64,000 nt of DNA from Viscum album (GCA_963277665.1 OY728125.1:1719664889-1719728888); one strand, 5' to 3'. Positions 23,301-36,059 are shown, numbered from the stretch's first letter. Translations and numbers: made by a program. The notes: generated by a model not told the origin, from the sequence alone.

Positions 23301-25753
23301 GTTTTTTATTGAGAACTAATAAAGGGATTATATGGTTCTAAATATTATAAATAATGAATTATATTTCACTTATTTATGGAAATATCCTATATTGTTCCCT
23401 AATATAATATGTTAAAAACAATTATAATGATATCATTAGTATATAAATGTGAGTTTTAAAAAATAATAAAATTGTTTATCAAAATCATATACAACTATAG
23501 AAATCCCAAATATCAAAAAAATCAAAATGGGGAATCAATATACTCTTAAAATGACAAATAATGTTCCTTATAATCATTATTTTAAATCAATGTAAACATC
23601 ATTTTAATTTGTTTCATAAGCATTGTATTCTATATGTGTGAAATATCCATAATGATTAATTACACTATAAATATGAAATATATAAGTATTTTTTCCTGAT
23701 ATCTAGTTTTCATAAACATGATTTTATCTTCTATATAAAAATCTTCAATATTTCATATAAATTATCTATATCATAGCAAAAATCATTTTTATTAAACACT
23801 AATGACTTTTACCTTTACAAAAAATCTAAAAACATTAAAATAATTGTTAAACAAAAAACATAATGATTCATTATAAAAACATTATAAACTCTAAACGCTT
23901 TAATTAATAAATAAAATATTATTTTTACATAATGGTAAAAAATTACAGTTATACAATTAAAAAATTTGTGGTATATGTAAAAAATTTGAAGTATTTTTAA
24001 AATATTTGAGTTAATTTTAAATAAATAAACATATTTTTAATCCATTTAATGTATCTCTAATATTTGAAACATTAAACAACCAAAAATATTGTCTTCAATA
24101 ATAAAAATAATAGAATTAATCATTTTTTCACTAACATTACCACCCACAACAAGCTCTACATAACCATGACCAAGCCCATACATGCCTATTTATTGCTCAT
24201 ACTAATTCTTGAGATCCTCAATCATTCCACAACATCAAATTAATTAAATATTATAACTTTAAATTAATTATTTATATTAAAAAATATGAAATAATAACTA
24301 AAACACACACAGGTTATCACCATGTCAATGAAACCATAAGAAAAATCATGTGTTAACCCTACCAAGACCTCCTCTACTAAAAAAATGACTACAACCCTAC
24401 TAAATTTGGAATATATCACCATGATACAGTAAAATTTTCATTAAAAAATATCCTAAATTTTTTAAGAGTGATAGGGGAAGAAAAAGTGAACTAATAAACT
24501 AAATGAGAATGAAAATCATTCCTAAAGTTGTAATATAATCTCTTCAAAAAACACACTAAATTATAGGATATTAAATGGTGTAATATGAGAGTTGGTTCCG
24601 CCAAATCATCTCTATCCTAATACCCACAGTCCCTAGAAACCTGAGGGGTCCACTAGTAATTATTTTTCTATCCATATTTAATAATACCAAAGAGTCCTCA
24701 ATTGTAGTGACCATAGTGATGTGACATGATACCTCCCTCATGTGTTCTGGTCATGGAACAACCTCTATGGTCCTTAACATGATCACCCTCATGTGAGAGA
24801 TTAATCCCTTCCCCTTGATCCAAAAATCAATGTAGCATGACCCCATTGGTTGTGGCACAATACCCACCAAGCATTTGGGAGAACACCCAACCAAACTAAT
24901 GTTGTAGAAAGACCCTAGGGGGTTACCATGAAATGTTCCATCCCCTATGAAATCTCAATCATCCCCTCCACCTTATAACATATATCCTCATTCTACACAC
25001 CATGGTTCACCCTTGTTGTACCATTTATGGGTAACTGATCTATTCATAGTGTGATAGGCCTGATGCAATCTAAAAAATTATTAAGGACACCCAACACCCA
25101 TTTAATATCTTTCCACACTTCTTTATCATATATACATATATATGTAAAAAATCCTAGGTTAATTTTCCATACATTAGAATATTTATTCATGTTCTAATTG
25201 ATATATCATCCACTAATCTAGGACCAAATATATAAATTCGTTTTGAGTTCTATGACCTATAATGGTGTGGGTCTTTTCAAATGTTAATTAATCACTCAAA
25301 AACAAGACATTGTTCAAACATTATTCATTTCACTCTTTTAGTGAAGTATAGGATCTGAAAAAATTAATTATTTCAGTTTAATAATAGCTACCACTTATTT
25401 GGTATTGATAATAATTTTTTAAAATTAACTATAAAATAACAAATTTTTAGAGGTCCTCATACACAGTTAACATGGAAATTTTATATCAAACACCAAGAAA
25501 AATAGATATATCAACTAAATGGTATAAAAACATTATTCACTAATATTTGAAAACACTTATTAAATTTAATTAAAATATTATTTTGTGGTTACAAATATAT
25601 GTTTTATGTTTTATAGTTAAGTAAAATGGACTGAAATCATATTTCATTATATGAAATGAAAAGGTTTTTTACTTTATAAATTAATAAAAAATTCATTTTA
25701 GATGTATTTAATATATTAATGAAATATTTTTTCAAAGAGTGAAACAAAATAGG
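23301..25753. other. AT-rich stretch with a base-composition island
   Basis: 23,301-24,590 shows only AT-rich non-coding sequence. 24,590-25,090 is clearly richer in G and C, CpG-poor and rich in CCT/CCC on the plus strand. This could be decayed coding sequence of a C-to-T-mutated element or gene on the minus strand, but I could not match it to any family. 25,090-25,753 is AT-rich. If the family 1 LTR ending at 25,754 is a 5' LTR, this interval would hold its leader and gag, but I see no zinc knuckle. Confidence 0.4.
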
Positions 25754-26294
25754 TATAGTATCCTTGATCCTAGAAGCATATAACTGGTGCCAACTACCAT
25801 TAAATTAGAAAACAATACAAGTAAATCATGTCTCAATGGTCCAAATAGTTTAGTAGTCTTAGTAAACTTGATACATACATTAGTTTTGTATTAAAAGTGA
25901 ATACAAAAATTACAACGGAAATTTTCTTTTTTGTTTTGTTTTTGGGAATTGAATTATTCCATGTAGAATATACTTGCAAATCATTATTAGAAAAATCCTC
26001 ATATATTTTTGGAAAATAAACAAAATAATGGAGAGATTAATTAATTAGTAAGGGTTAAGTCCAGCAGAAGCAATAATAAATCAATGAACATAATCAATAT
26101 AGAATTGTAACAACTAAACAAACATTCCACAAAATCAATAAAATAATATAGATGTGCATAAAAAATATAGAAAGGTAAATAACTAGAAACACAAACCATT
26201 CAAATAACTAGATAAGGAATAAATAATATATAATGGTAAATAACTCAAAATTTATTCCATTTAATCAAAAAAATGAGAATGAAATGTATTCATA
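25754..26294 (-). repeat. Family 1 gypsy LTR, copy C, 3' piece (left of the CACTA insertion)
   Basis: 'tccttgatcctagaagcata' at 25,761 and 'agtttagtagtcttagtaaa' at 25,848 align with 'taaccctagaagcccag' (57,940) and 'agtttagtagcctagaaagt' (58,018) of the right-hand LTR, and with 42,740-42,850 of copy D. The match to copy D stops near 26,290 and resumes at 36,565, so this piece and 36,562-41,702 were one LTR. Confidence 0.6.
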
Positions 26295-26464
26295 CTGTAC
26301 AAAAAAAGTAGAAAGTAACGGTAGTTTTTTAATTTGAATTTATTTTTAAACATCCTCTACATTATTTTACAACAATTTTAAAAAATGTATTCTAAATATA
26401 GTGTTAGAATCCTATATTTAGAGTATTCTTTCATTTAAAGGCATTTTTTGGTAATCATCATTGA

Positions 26465-26760
26465 AAGTGTATTTAGTAGTGGTTATTTTTGTTTTAGTAG
26501 TGATTTTTCAAGAAAATTTAATAGCAATTTTCTAAATGGTTAAAACCACCATTAATTTACAAAAATTTTTCCCCCACCGAACCTCTACTAAAACAATTGA
26601 AACCACCAATAAAAAATAGTGGGTAATTTTTTGGGTCGTTTTTAACCACTGCAAAAATACCATCAACTTATAGTTGTAGTTTTAACCACTGTGAATAAAA
26701 ATATTCCATATTTAATGGAATTTTAAACCATTGCTAAATTTTCATTTACAAATAAAATTC
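26465..26760. repeat. CACTA subterminal repeats, left end
   Basis: There are about eight short motifs of the type 'agtagtggtt / taaaaccacc / ttttaaccactg' in both orientations within 300 bases. CACTA elements carry such arrays as transposase-binding sites near each end. The matching motif at the other end is 'aaaaaaccaccacta' at 36,527-36,541. Confidence 0.55.
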
Positions 26761-27653
26761 CAGCTGCCGATTCTACATCTCCATAACTACCCTAATATAA
26801 TGGATACTAATTGTATCACAAATTAGTAGCACACAAAATCCAAATCACAAGAACAAAAAATCACACATATATAAGAAAATATGGAATGATAAAAAAAGTA
26901 TATTAATTTACATCTAATCGTAAATGGTTTCATCTCATTTTCACAAAGGATATATCAATAAACTCTCTTATTCCATATTAGTCGAAGACATCAAATGACC
27001 ACAAATCAGCACCAGATGAACTCTTCTCATCACCCTCTACATCTCCATCTCCATCTCCATCGCCATATCTACTTATTTCCACTAGAACCTATAAGAAAAT
27101 TATATTTAAAATTATATAGTGTTGTATGTTTATATTTAAACATAAAAATAATAAAATTTTGTGAACTAAATGATTTTGAAGTTGTCTGATTTACCCTTTC
27201 ACCACCATTCATCTATGCAATCTCACCAGGGAATGATTTTTCCATATTCTACTATAAATAAACCAATACCTTAAAAAATATATTAATTTTGAAAATATTA
27301 GGATTTAATTACGTAATTAAATTCAATTAAACTATAATGTATTAAAATTACCTTTATCTATGAATCAAAAACATCCTTTTTTCAAGATGAAGGCATATTC
27401 CTCCAATAATCATATGTAATAAAAATGGTAACCATCTCCACTGCTAACTGTACTATAATAAATAGAAATAATCCCATGGATTCATCTATATGTACCCCAT
27501 ATTAGTCAAATGGGACAACTATATTTAGTTTATTCAGATTATAGGCATATTAACTTTTCATATTTTCCTCTATAGTATCATTTTTCCATATTTTATGAAA
27601 AAATAGTTAGTAGTATGAAAAACTACAATAAATTAGTTCATATTAATATTTTT
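26761..27653. other. CACTA 3' non-coding or decayed second-gene sequence
   Basis: This lies between the left subterminal repeats and the solo LTR. A '(ccatct)n' run at 27,040-27,062 would encode an acidic/Met-rich stretch on the minus strand. A minus-strand frame around 27,530-27,370 has some coding look but no recognisable domain. It may hold remains of a TNPA-like second gene, but this is not demonstrable. The ORF at 26,995-27,189 is low complexity. Confidence 0.3.
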
Positions 27654-28259
27654 TGTTAGGTCCACAAGGCTGAATACCCTGAGAGGGGGGGTGAATCAGG
27701 GTATGACTAATTAAAAATTAATGCCCGTTCTGATCTTGTTTCACTGTTAAGAAAAACACTCTTCTCTCTCTTTCCTGTTGCACAAAGTAAACAGAAAGTA
27801 AAGCATGCACAGGACACAGCAATTTTACATGGTTCACCGCAAAGGGCTACGTCCAAGGAGCATACGCCGACAAGATTTCGGTCGTACCAATTCCACTAAA
27901 CTTCACTACCTGTGGATTACAATGTTCGGGCTAGATCACTTATATGCCCAGGCTCACTGCCTATAAAAAGTTTAGGGTCAGCTCACTGCTTTCCCAAGGG
28001 TCACTCCCTGTTTCTCTCTCTCTGGCTCACTGCCGGTGGAGAGGATCGCCTTCTTCCTCTTCCTAAGATCACTGCTCTTGGAAGGAATCCAATCACAGTT
28101 TATAGACCTGTAGGTCTCTTCATTTGCATGAATGAATGCATCTTCCTCTGTGTGTAGATGCTCTGTTGAAGTACAAATTTCACCCGTAGATGAATATCTC
28201 TTTGCACCGAAGGTATCGGGCAACGTACCAGCTTCCACGCAGTCCGAGAAGCACTGCTG

Positions 28260-28725
28260 GAACAAAACCTCACTTGGCGCGCAAGTCAATCTTGACGCGC
28301 AAGTATCAGCGCGCAAGTCACAACGGGCGCGCAAGTCCTCCTCAGACACTTGCGCGACTCAAGCTTCCTCAACTCCAAACTTGCGCGACTCTCTTCCTTT
28401 TACGTCCAAACCAATATTGACGCGCAATTTCCAACCGGCGCACAACTTATAACACCGGCGCACAACTTCAACTACTGGCGCACAAATTCACCTGTGCGAC
28501 CCACACTCACCCCTTACGCGACCACCACACCTGCGCGACGGGAGCTCTGATTTCTCAAAGTGTTGAACTCCGTTAAAGAATGAGGAGGGGTGGTCCAGTA
28601 TTTATAGGCAATCTGACCACCCTGAGCGACGGCGCGCAAGTCACCTGCGCGACCCAGTTTCGGCGCGCAAGTCTTCTGTCCTTTTGGACACTTGCGCGAC
28701 CAACTCCCAAACTTGCGCGAACCTA
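28260..28725. repeat. GCGCGCAAGT motif array in both orientations
   Basis: Within about 470 bases the motif GCGCGCAAGT (or one-base variants) occurs at least six times forward, and its complement ACTTGCGCG at least four times, plus decayed forms such as GGCGCACAACTT and CCTGCGCGACC. The array spans the TATA box and both U3 and transcribed parts of the solo LTR. Confidence 0.85.
28599..28607 (-). promoter_or_regulatory. TATA box of the solo copia LTR
   Basis: The minus strand reads CTATAAATA within gcctataaatactggacc, a strong plant TATA context. Transcription would start near 28,570 and run leftward. This divides the LTR into a ~400 bp U3 and a ~900 bp R-U5. Confidence 0.6.
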
Positions 28726-28849
28726 CTTGTATCTGTTCTTTTGTACCGCCTCCAGATCATCCATTCCTTTTATCGACGTTCTTGAATCAAACATGGATCG
28801 TTGAACTCAGCTCTTGAACTCGACATTCCACCATGAAATCCTCTTTGTC

Positions 28850-28915
28850 AACAAAGTTGTATGTCATCGTTTTGCTTTGTCAACAATCACTACTCAGATG
28901 TCCACTTTGTCAACA
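28850..28915 (-). repeat. Three TTGTTGACAAAG repeats at the LTR start
   Basis: On the minus strand TTGTTGACAAAG occurs three times (plus-strand ctttgtcaacaaa, ctttgtcaacaat, ctttgtcaacaaa) within the first 120 bases of the LTR. Each copy holds a small palindrome, TTGTTGACAA. Confidence 0.8.
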
Positions 28916-28970
28916 AACACAATCACCTCAAAAATGCTTCAATGATACCTTGAGGGATTTTTTCCCAACA

Positions 28971-29509
28971 TTTGTACCTGTAATAATCACCCTCTAATAT
29001 CTCCATAATGAACTAGTAGTGTCCTGCTACCTAACTGATGAGGTTTCTGAATAGGGAGGAGTTAGCTGAGCTGCTAATGTGACTTTGATAGAGGGTGTGA
29101 TATATGGTGTAGGGGTAATGTGGATGGTGTCTCATATGTTTTGGGTATGGAGACAGATGGACCATCATTCATAGGTATGGATTATGGAATATCAACTGAG
29201 GGTTGACTGGTATCAATATAATTCTTCCTCTTTGGTATTCTTATCATTTAATAAAATAAAATTGACTTCAGGACATATATTTCTGCCAAAAGGTTTTTTA
29301 AAATGATAATAGGTGTAAAATACTGAAAAAAAAATATATACATATCTATGATAAGGAATGACTTCCCAAATGACATAAGTGGTTAATAAATTAATGGATA
29401 ACTGCACATACAATAATTTTCTCATTTAATCATGTCATTTTCTTACCCTATAATTAATTCACCTATTTCATCAACCATTGCAATACAAATATTTTCATTA
29501 TCTTAATGG
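28971..29509 (-). other. CACTA sequence between transposase and solo LTR
   Basis: The minus strand from 29,230 to 28,980 has a Pro/Thr/Ser-rich frame without recognisable domain (it includes TPTPYITPSIKVTLAAQLTP). It may be the C-terminal linker of the transposase or an exon of a second gene. 29,213-29,509 is AT-rich. The solo LTR inserted at its left edge. Confidence 0.3.
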
Positions 29510-32500
29510 AAAAATATATTTTCTTCTTCCTGTTGAAGGGATTCAATGTCAGAGGTCAAATCTTCCTCTTTATCATCCATAACATAAAAGTCTCTTTGTT
29601 TTAAATCAACAACTACACTCCACCCTTCATCTGTATCATCTTCTACATAATATATCATTTTCTATGGAGATGTTAAGATATACAGATCAAGTAATTCATA
29701 GTCACCAACATCCATCCAAAGAGATTATATTACGTAAGTAATTTTAAAGGAATATCTTTTAACACGCCTGATAAAAGCGTCCCAATTTCATTAGAATAAA
29801 ACAATGAAAAGATTCCTATGGTTTTTTAATTCGATAATATCGGTCCATATTCCAGAGTATCCCACTTCATAAAATGTAAATATACCACTATTTTTTGTTA
29901 CCAAACCCTCTTCATGATTGAATGTACAAAATTTAATGTCATTCCCATTATAAGAATCGAAATTTATAGCCTATTTTATAATGCATTGAGCAAGAATCTT
30001 CAAATATTCTGTCCACTCAACTCATATATCAGTATTCATGATCTATAAAAATTAATATACCACAAAAGTCTTATGAGAAGTTATTCTTCTGACAATTAAT
30101 TAAAAATAAAATAAAATGTACAAGGGAGACGGGTGGGGCCAAAAAAGGGGACTTTCCCTCATCCGTTGAGAAAAAAATATAGATCACAATAAGACATGTC
30201 ATTCACATAATCATAATCATCCGATATTTCCCATTCAGATTGGTACTTACATTGCTTAATATCTTAAGAATATCATTATTGAACTTGCCTGAAAACATCA
30301 AAGAAGATTGGGTAGACACAGTGCGAGGTGTGTAAGAGTACTCCTTCCTTGGCCTCATATTCGAGGGAGTAGGAGTGAAGAGCATGCAATCCCACACCAT
30401 CCATTCTCTAGATAAGAGTACACCTTTGAAAGTGGAAGAACCACCGCTACCCATTTCCATCCCTTCCTCCTTAGAGATCTCATCCAACTTCTCAAAAGAC
30501 TTAGAGGAGTTCATTAAATTATTGATCTCATATTGAAAATCAACATGTTGAAGATCCCCAATGTGATCACCCTGGCTAGGAGATAACACAACAGTCTCAT
30601 AACGTGTCAAAAATACACTGGGACTATTAGTCATGATAGGATTTGAAGGGTCAGTGAGAGTAGGAGACCCAACAATAGTAGGGCTAGCCCTCTCTCCAAT
30701 CACAACTAATCTAATGGGAGAAACAACACGCCCATCATTGGATGTATTATCCTTGGAAAATTCAACCATAGAAGTAGATGGACCACTATTTTATTTCATC
30801 AGGGACTTATCCACCATTACTCCTTTGACTGTCAAATTAGGCACCTAATAGATATACTTATCTGAAGCCAACATATCAACCTCAGTAGGAGATGTCTTTT
30901 TTAGAACATCTCCTTCATGATCAAGATTCTTTGACAAAGCCACATGTTTTCTCTCAGGTTTACTTCTATTTAGTTTTGCAGAATGAATCTTCATCCCACA
31001 TCTCTTACAAGATATCTACTTATGAAATAACTCCAAAGAATTCCCACGAACCATACATTTGGTACAGAAATGGGTCTTTCCTTCAACCTAATACATATAT
31101 TGATTTCAATATTTTTTAACTTACACATCATTAAATCCATTCTACAAGATCTTTATTAATATATTTTGTTATATCATTCTCATTTCTTGTTCAAACTTTG
31201 ATTATTCTCTTTGTTTTTATCATAAACTCTTCAATAAATGGATTTGTAATATCGATATTCAGCAGAAAATATCTATGTGTTTCTGATAATTCCATTTCTA
31301 GTTGTGTAACATTTGAGCTCCTCCTAACTGATCAACCAATAGCAAGAGATATTATTTATTTACCATGTACTTTAGATTGAGTTGATGTTCCATAAACATG
31401 TCCAACTCAATTTTTTCATAAATCAATATCAGAAAAGTATCCAGAAAAAAAAAGTTAATACACTATTATTCCAAATAGCCTTTAGAAATAGATCCTTCAT
31501 ATTGAGATTTCTTTTTCTAATATGATTTAAAATGAACAAGATATTTGTGAAATAAAATAAAAAAACATAATTGTGTATTTCTTGAAGTTTTGATAATTGT
31601 TTACATAAATGAAAAAATATATAAATAAAGTACCAATCAATTTTAAACATCCATCAATAATGTACTAGGCCTCTTAATTTAGCTTCCTCAACTAAAATCA
31701 TAGTTAAATGCATCATGACAATAAAAAACGATTGAGGAAAGATTGTCTCCAATATACGAAGTCTCAATGAAAATCCCCCTATAGGTTGTTAAAAAAAATG
31801 GTGGTAGAGTTTTCACACATAGTTGTCTGAGGAATGTACAAAACTAGGGTATAAAAGTAGTTACCTTTTTGGGTAATAATGTATGTAATGCCAATAGTAT
31901 TAACTATTATAACAAACTATATGGATCATGGCTTTTCAATCCATGTAGCATATGATGATATAAGTCGATGTACCTTGAGGTGTTACTTGAATACCAATTA
32001 GATTCCTTCACAAGTTTAAAAATTTGATGGAATGTATCTTTATCCCTATTTTCATTGAAAACTTTTCTAGAGCATACTATCCATTCTCATCTGGCTAGAG
32101 ATCACACATTATGTACATTCCTTGTTTTTATTTCCAAGTATTGAGATGATCCTTATATTTTTCATTATCATTAAGAAATGTGAAGATACAATTATCACAA
32201 ACATTCTTCTCAATATTCTTCAAATCAAGATTATGCTATAACCAATTAAATTCAAAATGTGGAAGTTTGAAAAGTAAACTTATTTTCTTCCATTGTTTCA
32301 TTCTGATTTCACTTGATTATGCACTTCAGATTGGTTTCCCACTATCATTAAAATGATGCACCACCCCAAATTCTAGTTTAACACTTCCTAGTTGTGAAAA
32401 TATTTTAGAACGTTTTAAAAACATTGGAGGTGTCCTATGATCTATAGAACCATTCAAGTTTTACTTGTTCTACCAAAATATAAGAGATATATCAAAAAAA

Positions 32501-34027
32501 TCTTCAATGAAACAGGAAACACCATTTAATACTAAGAGGTAGTTGTTCGGGCTCAAAATAAAAGTTATAAATTGGAGAATAAACTCTCATATATGTGTTC
32601 TGACAAACAAAATTCCCAAGTCTGGGGAATTCATTAATGGTCCACATTAGAAAAGATTTCATTTTAAACGTTCTTCTAGAAGATTCATCATATGTATCAA
32701 AAAAAATTCCCCATAAATCCTATAATTCTTGAATTAAAGGATACAAGTATACATTAATATCATTTATAGTCATTTTTTTAGGAATAATCATTGAAATGAT
32801 CAAAGAAAGATTCTACATACACATCCACTGAAGCAGATTATAAGAGATGAAAACAACTGACCATATTCTATAAGTGTTGCTCAAAGTCCCAAATGGGTTG
32901 AATCCATCGTCATCCAATCCTAATCAAACATTCCTAGTATCATATGAAAAATATTGATGTAATGAATCGAATTTCATCCATTATTTTGAATCTGTTGGAT
33001 TTTTCATTAACCCATCATTGTTATTATCTACAGAATTCCACTTCATGTGTTCAATAGTTTTCTATATCCTGAATAATCATTATAATTGAGTATATAAAGA
33101 AAAGTAACTAAAACCCTTTGGAAGTGTGTTCCTTTTCTTATTATTCATTGTTATTTGTTGATTCATACATCCAACATCAACAATTGTCTTCCATCTAGAA
33201 GAATGATATTTTTTCCAATCCTATCCACTTGAATCCTCTCCCCAATAAAGCGTACAATCATTGGGACACCCATGTATTTTTTTATAAGGTACACCGAGCT
33301 TGTTGACAAAATTTTTCATATCATAAAAAGACTCATGGATAATTTCTAAAAGAAATGAATAACAAAAAAATTCTAATATCATGGATATCTCTTTATTTGT
33401 AATAAAACATAGGAATTTGATATTGTATAACTTCAGCAGAAATGTATGTTTATAATATTTCAATCATCCGCTATAAAACACTTTATTTATATCATAAACT
33501 AAAACATGAAACATATTTTTCTTCTTAAGAGAGTTTCTATTAAATTATTCTCCTCATAATAAAGAGGAGGATCCAATGATAAGTGAAAATCTTGATATGG
33601 TTGTCATATAGTCTCAAAAAAGCACTTGATAAGTTATTATTTGTATCACCCTCAACTTGTTGTTTTGATATGTTTTGATGTTGGTGTATTGAAATGATTA
33701 ATGCATCATTTATATGGTATTTTATTTCATTTTCCATTGTAGATAAATTTGGGAGCACATTTTATCAATTGAAAACAGTGATCAAATTTTCAATGACATT
33801 TGATTCTCCATGCCAAATCCAACAAAACTTTTGAGAAGGGAATCGATTTAAGATCATGTGTTTATTAAATTTACCTCTCCTAAACTGTCATCTAATTTTA
33901 CATTTAGGATAAGGACATATTATTCTATCATCAATGGATTAATTTCAAATTAAAAATTCAAAAACTCTTCAAAACCCTTATCATGTTGAGGTATGTTCTT
34001 CGGTAATGTGATCCAACTTTTATCCAA
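29510..34027 (-). pseudogene. CACTA TNP2-type transposase pseudogene
   Basis: Many family blocks appear in order on the minus strand. The N-terminal transposase-associated domain is LDKSWI near 34,027 (the family starts MDKSW; here ATG is TTG), then ICPYPKCK and WIWHGES at 33,960-33,800. PYKKIHGCPNDCTLYW follows near 33,260. The TNP2 domain shows LGLDDDGFNPFGTLSNTY at about 32,930, INVYLYPLIQEL, TINEFPRLGNF near 32,630, NLDLKNIEKNVCDN near 32,200, and HGLKSHDPY at 31,940. It continues with FPQSFFIVMMHL near 31,710 and THRYFLLNID of DUF4218 near 31,270. The DUF4216 block is TKNSGIFTF with WTDIIELKNH near 29,880, and YYVEDDTDEGW near 29,640. The enzyme would bind and cut the element ends. About a dozen stops and frame changes, and a ~1 kb foreign segment (30,100-31,085), make it non-functional. 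Confidence 0.8.
30203..31085 (-). pseudogene. Unidentified, largely open reading frame inside the CACTA transposase (possible captured gene fragment)
   Basis: One minus-strand frame from about 31,085 to 30,203 (about 295 codons) is broken by only three stops. The last 188 codons, from the ATG at 30,769, are fully open. The N-terminal part has two CxxC pairs, FCTKC (31,069-31,055) and SCKRC (31,012-30,998), which could bind zinc. A Lys/Arg/His-rich stretch (AKLNRSKPERKHVALSKN) follows. The rest is Ser/Thr/Pro- and Gly-rich, with GMEMGSGGSSTFKG and a Trp-containing block REWMVWDCMLF. I recognise no family. It lies where the transposase should run almost directly from DUF4218 to DUF4216, so it is extra. 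It could be a host gene fragment taken up by the transposon, a second transposon gene, or a retained intron with chance openness. Its low stop density compared with the flanking transposase favours recent acquisition or selection. Confidence 0.5.
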
Positions 34028-36059
34028 ATAACAATCTTACTACACTTTATTAAAAAACTAAAACACATAATTATTACTAAGTTGGAAATAGATAAATAAA
34101 TGTCACAAAAATACAACCCAAGTATTTATAATAAGATTCATATAAGTACTAAAAAAGTTAATGTAATAAAAGGAAATCAATCACGAATAATATTTCAAAT
34201 GGTGATATAAGATATTATATTTATTTATTTCACATTATATTATTCCTTATTTACAGATGGTATATCTCAAACCAACTAGAGTAGTTTTAAAATTACCTAA
34301 TATATGTGACATAAAAACAAGACTGATAATGATAGAGATGTGTCATAAAAACAAGACTGATAATGTTTCTTGTACAATCATTATTTTTAAGTGTGGTCTT
34401 TACCAATGTCTCTACCAGAAGTGACCTTCATCATTTCATAGGTCACTATCATAACATACAGTTACAATCATAGATGACTGGATGATGTATGATTTTTAGT
34501 GAATCATTAATATGCACAGTTAATTTCTAGGATTCAAAACTTCCACCATAATCTCCCATTAAATAAAATTTATATAGGTGTGTTTTGATAGCCTAATTAA
34601 TATATAGATGGTAGTATTAAGAATGTGGGATGATTAATGAAATGGAGGCCTGTAAATAGGACTATTGGGAATTGATCACCAAGGAACACGATATAAAATG
34701 AATATTTTCATCTTTATAGTCTCTTCCCACATGTTTACAATCATATAATCACTTTTCATGATTGCAAAGAAGACCGAAGTCTAGTTTTAGAGAATGGAGA
34801 TCATAATATATCTAATGTAAATTTTCACTATGATTTTTCTTCATACACTTCAGTCGATCCATAGATGAATTCTATTTTATTTTTTCCATATTGAATAAGA
34901 GCTATTAAAACACCCCTAGATTTATAGAAATGGTATCAGAATCATGTTGGATTAAAATATATTTATATTTTTAACATTGTGGCCATTTTTGGTACCACTC
35001 AAAGAACCAAAAAAATAATATTATACAATCCTAAAATGTTGAATAAGTAAATGAATATCATAATTTTTATCATCATAATATAGAACAGTTCTCAAACAGA
35101 GTTTTCACAAAAATTCTCAAAATAAATTAATGCACTTTATTATTACATAATAGTCAATATCTTTACCGTATCAATCCCTAGTTGTGATTATAAGAATTTA
35201 ACATCATTATTATTATGTTAATAAAATCATTTCATTATTAATTCCCTTGTATGTCCACATTCAATGTCAATATTGGTTAATAATCATTTACTTATTCCAT
35301 ATAACATTTCAATGTTTCATGCTGCTTTTAATTCCTAATAAGATCTAAAAATGATTTTACCACACTGAATTACTATATTATATAATTTATTTTAATAATA
35401 CACATGGTTTAAGATTCAACCAAAGTCACCTTATAAATCATGATTATTATAGATGCTTTGAGATACTAGAACATATACTCATATATAAATCCTTTAATAG
35501 TTAACTTTTGGACCTAGGAGCATCAAATACTCAATAACCAACATCCCATAAATTATGATTCACTTCATATTTTCATCAATCCATATTGATATCCCAATTT
35601 TATTGACAAAACATAAAACACCAACACAATGTGTGCTCGACACTCATATTAGTGATCAATCAATAATTCAACACAAAACCAAAATCATATGAGAGAGACG
35701 AAGTAGATGGTGAAATAATATTGTCACTCCAAGCAGTAAGAGTAAAATATCAACTAAAAACAATCACATTTAATTAAATATAACAACACTAAAACTGAAA
35801 TCAAATAACAAAGAATGGTTTTATATTGATAATAAAATTATGTATAAAATGGTTATTCTTTCCCAACCCGAGACATAAAAATGGTTTTGTCCATCCATGT
35901 TTATGGTTATATTGATATTCCAGGAATATTGAAAAAAATAAAACATAAACATAATTTTGAATCAACATTCATATCAGTGATCACTCTATAATTCATCCTA
36001 AAAACCCAATCATTATAATATATATGAGAAATATAAAGTAGGGAGAGAAAAACATATCA
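34028..36059. other. CACTA 5' non-coding region
   Basis: AT-rich, between the transposase start and the right subterminal region. No ORF or family motif is seen. It probably holds the 5' leader and an intron of the transposase gene. Confidence 0.35.

Larger units (their letters stand above)
27654..28970 (-). repeat. Solo LTR of a SIRE/Maximus-like Ty1/copia element
   Basis: The segment starts TGTTAGG and ends CCCAACA on the plus strand (short inverted ends TGTT/AACA), length 1,317. Read on the minus strand its last 50 bases contain 'ttcaccccccctctcagg', the hallmark just before the PBS in Opie/SIRE LTRs, and a TATA box lies about 365 bases from its start. This fixes the orientation as minus. 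No internal region is attached on either side, so it is a solo LTR left by LTR-LTR recombination. Flanking 5-mers are TTTTT and TTTGT, an imperfect duplication. It is far richer in GC and CpG than its surroundings, suggesting a younger insertion. The overlapping ORFs of 66-123 aa inside it are LTR artefacts. Confidence 0.7.

Noticed and set aside
20000..25750. Possible host gene exons on either strand
   Set aside because: The readable blocks match copia gag and pol, and the remainder shows no splice-bounded open segments with recognisable domains.
27912..28804. Cluster of overlapping ORFs of 66-123 aa on both strands
   Set aside because: They lie entirely within the solo copia LTR and are open only because of its high GC content and motif repeats. 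No domain is visible.
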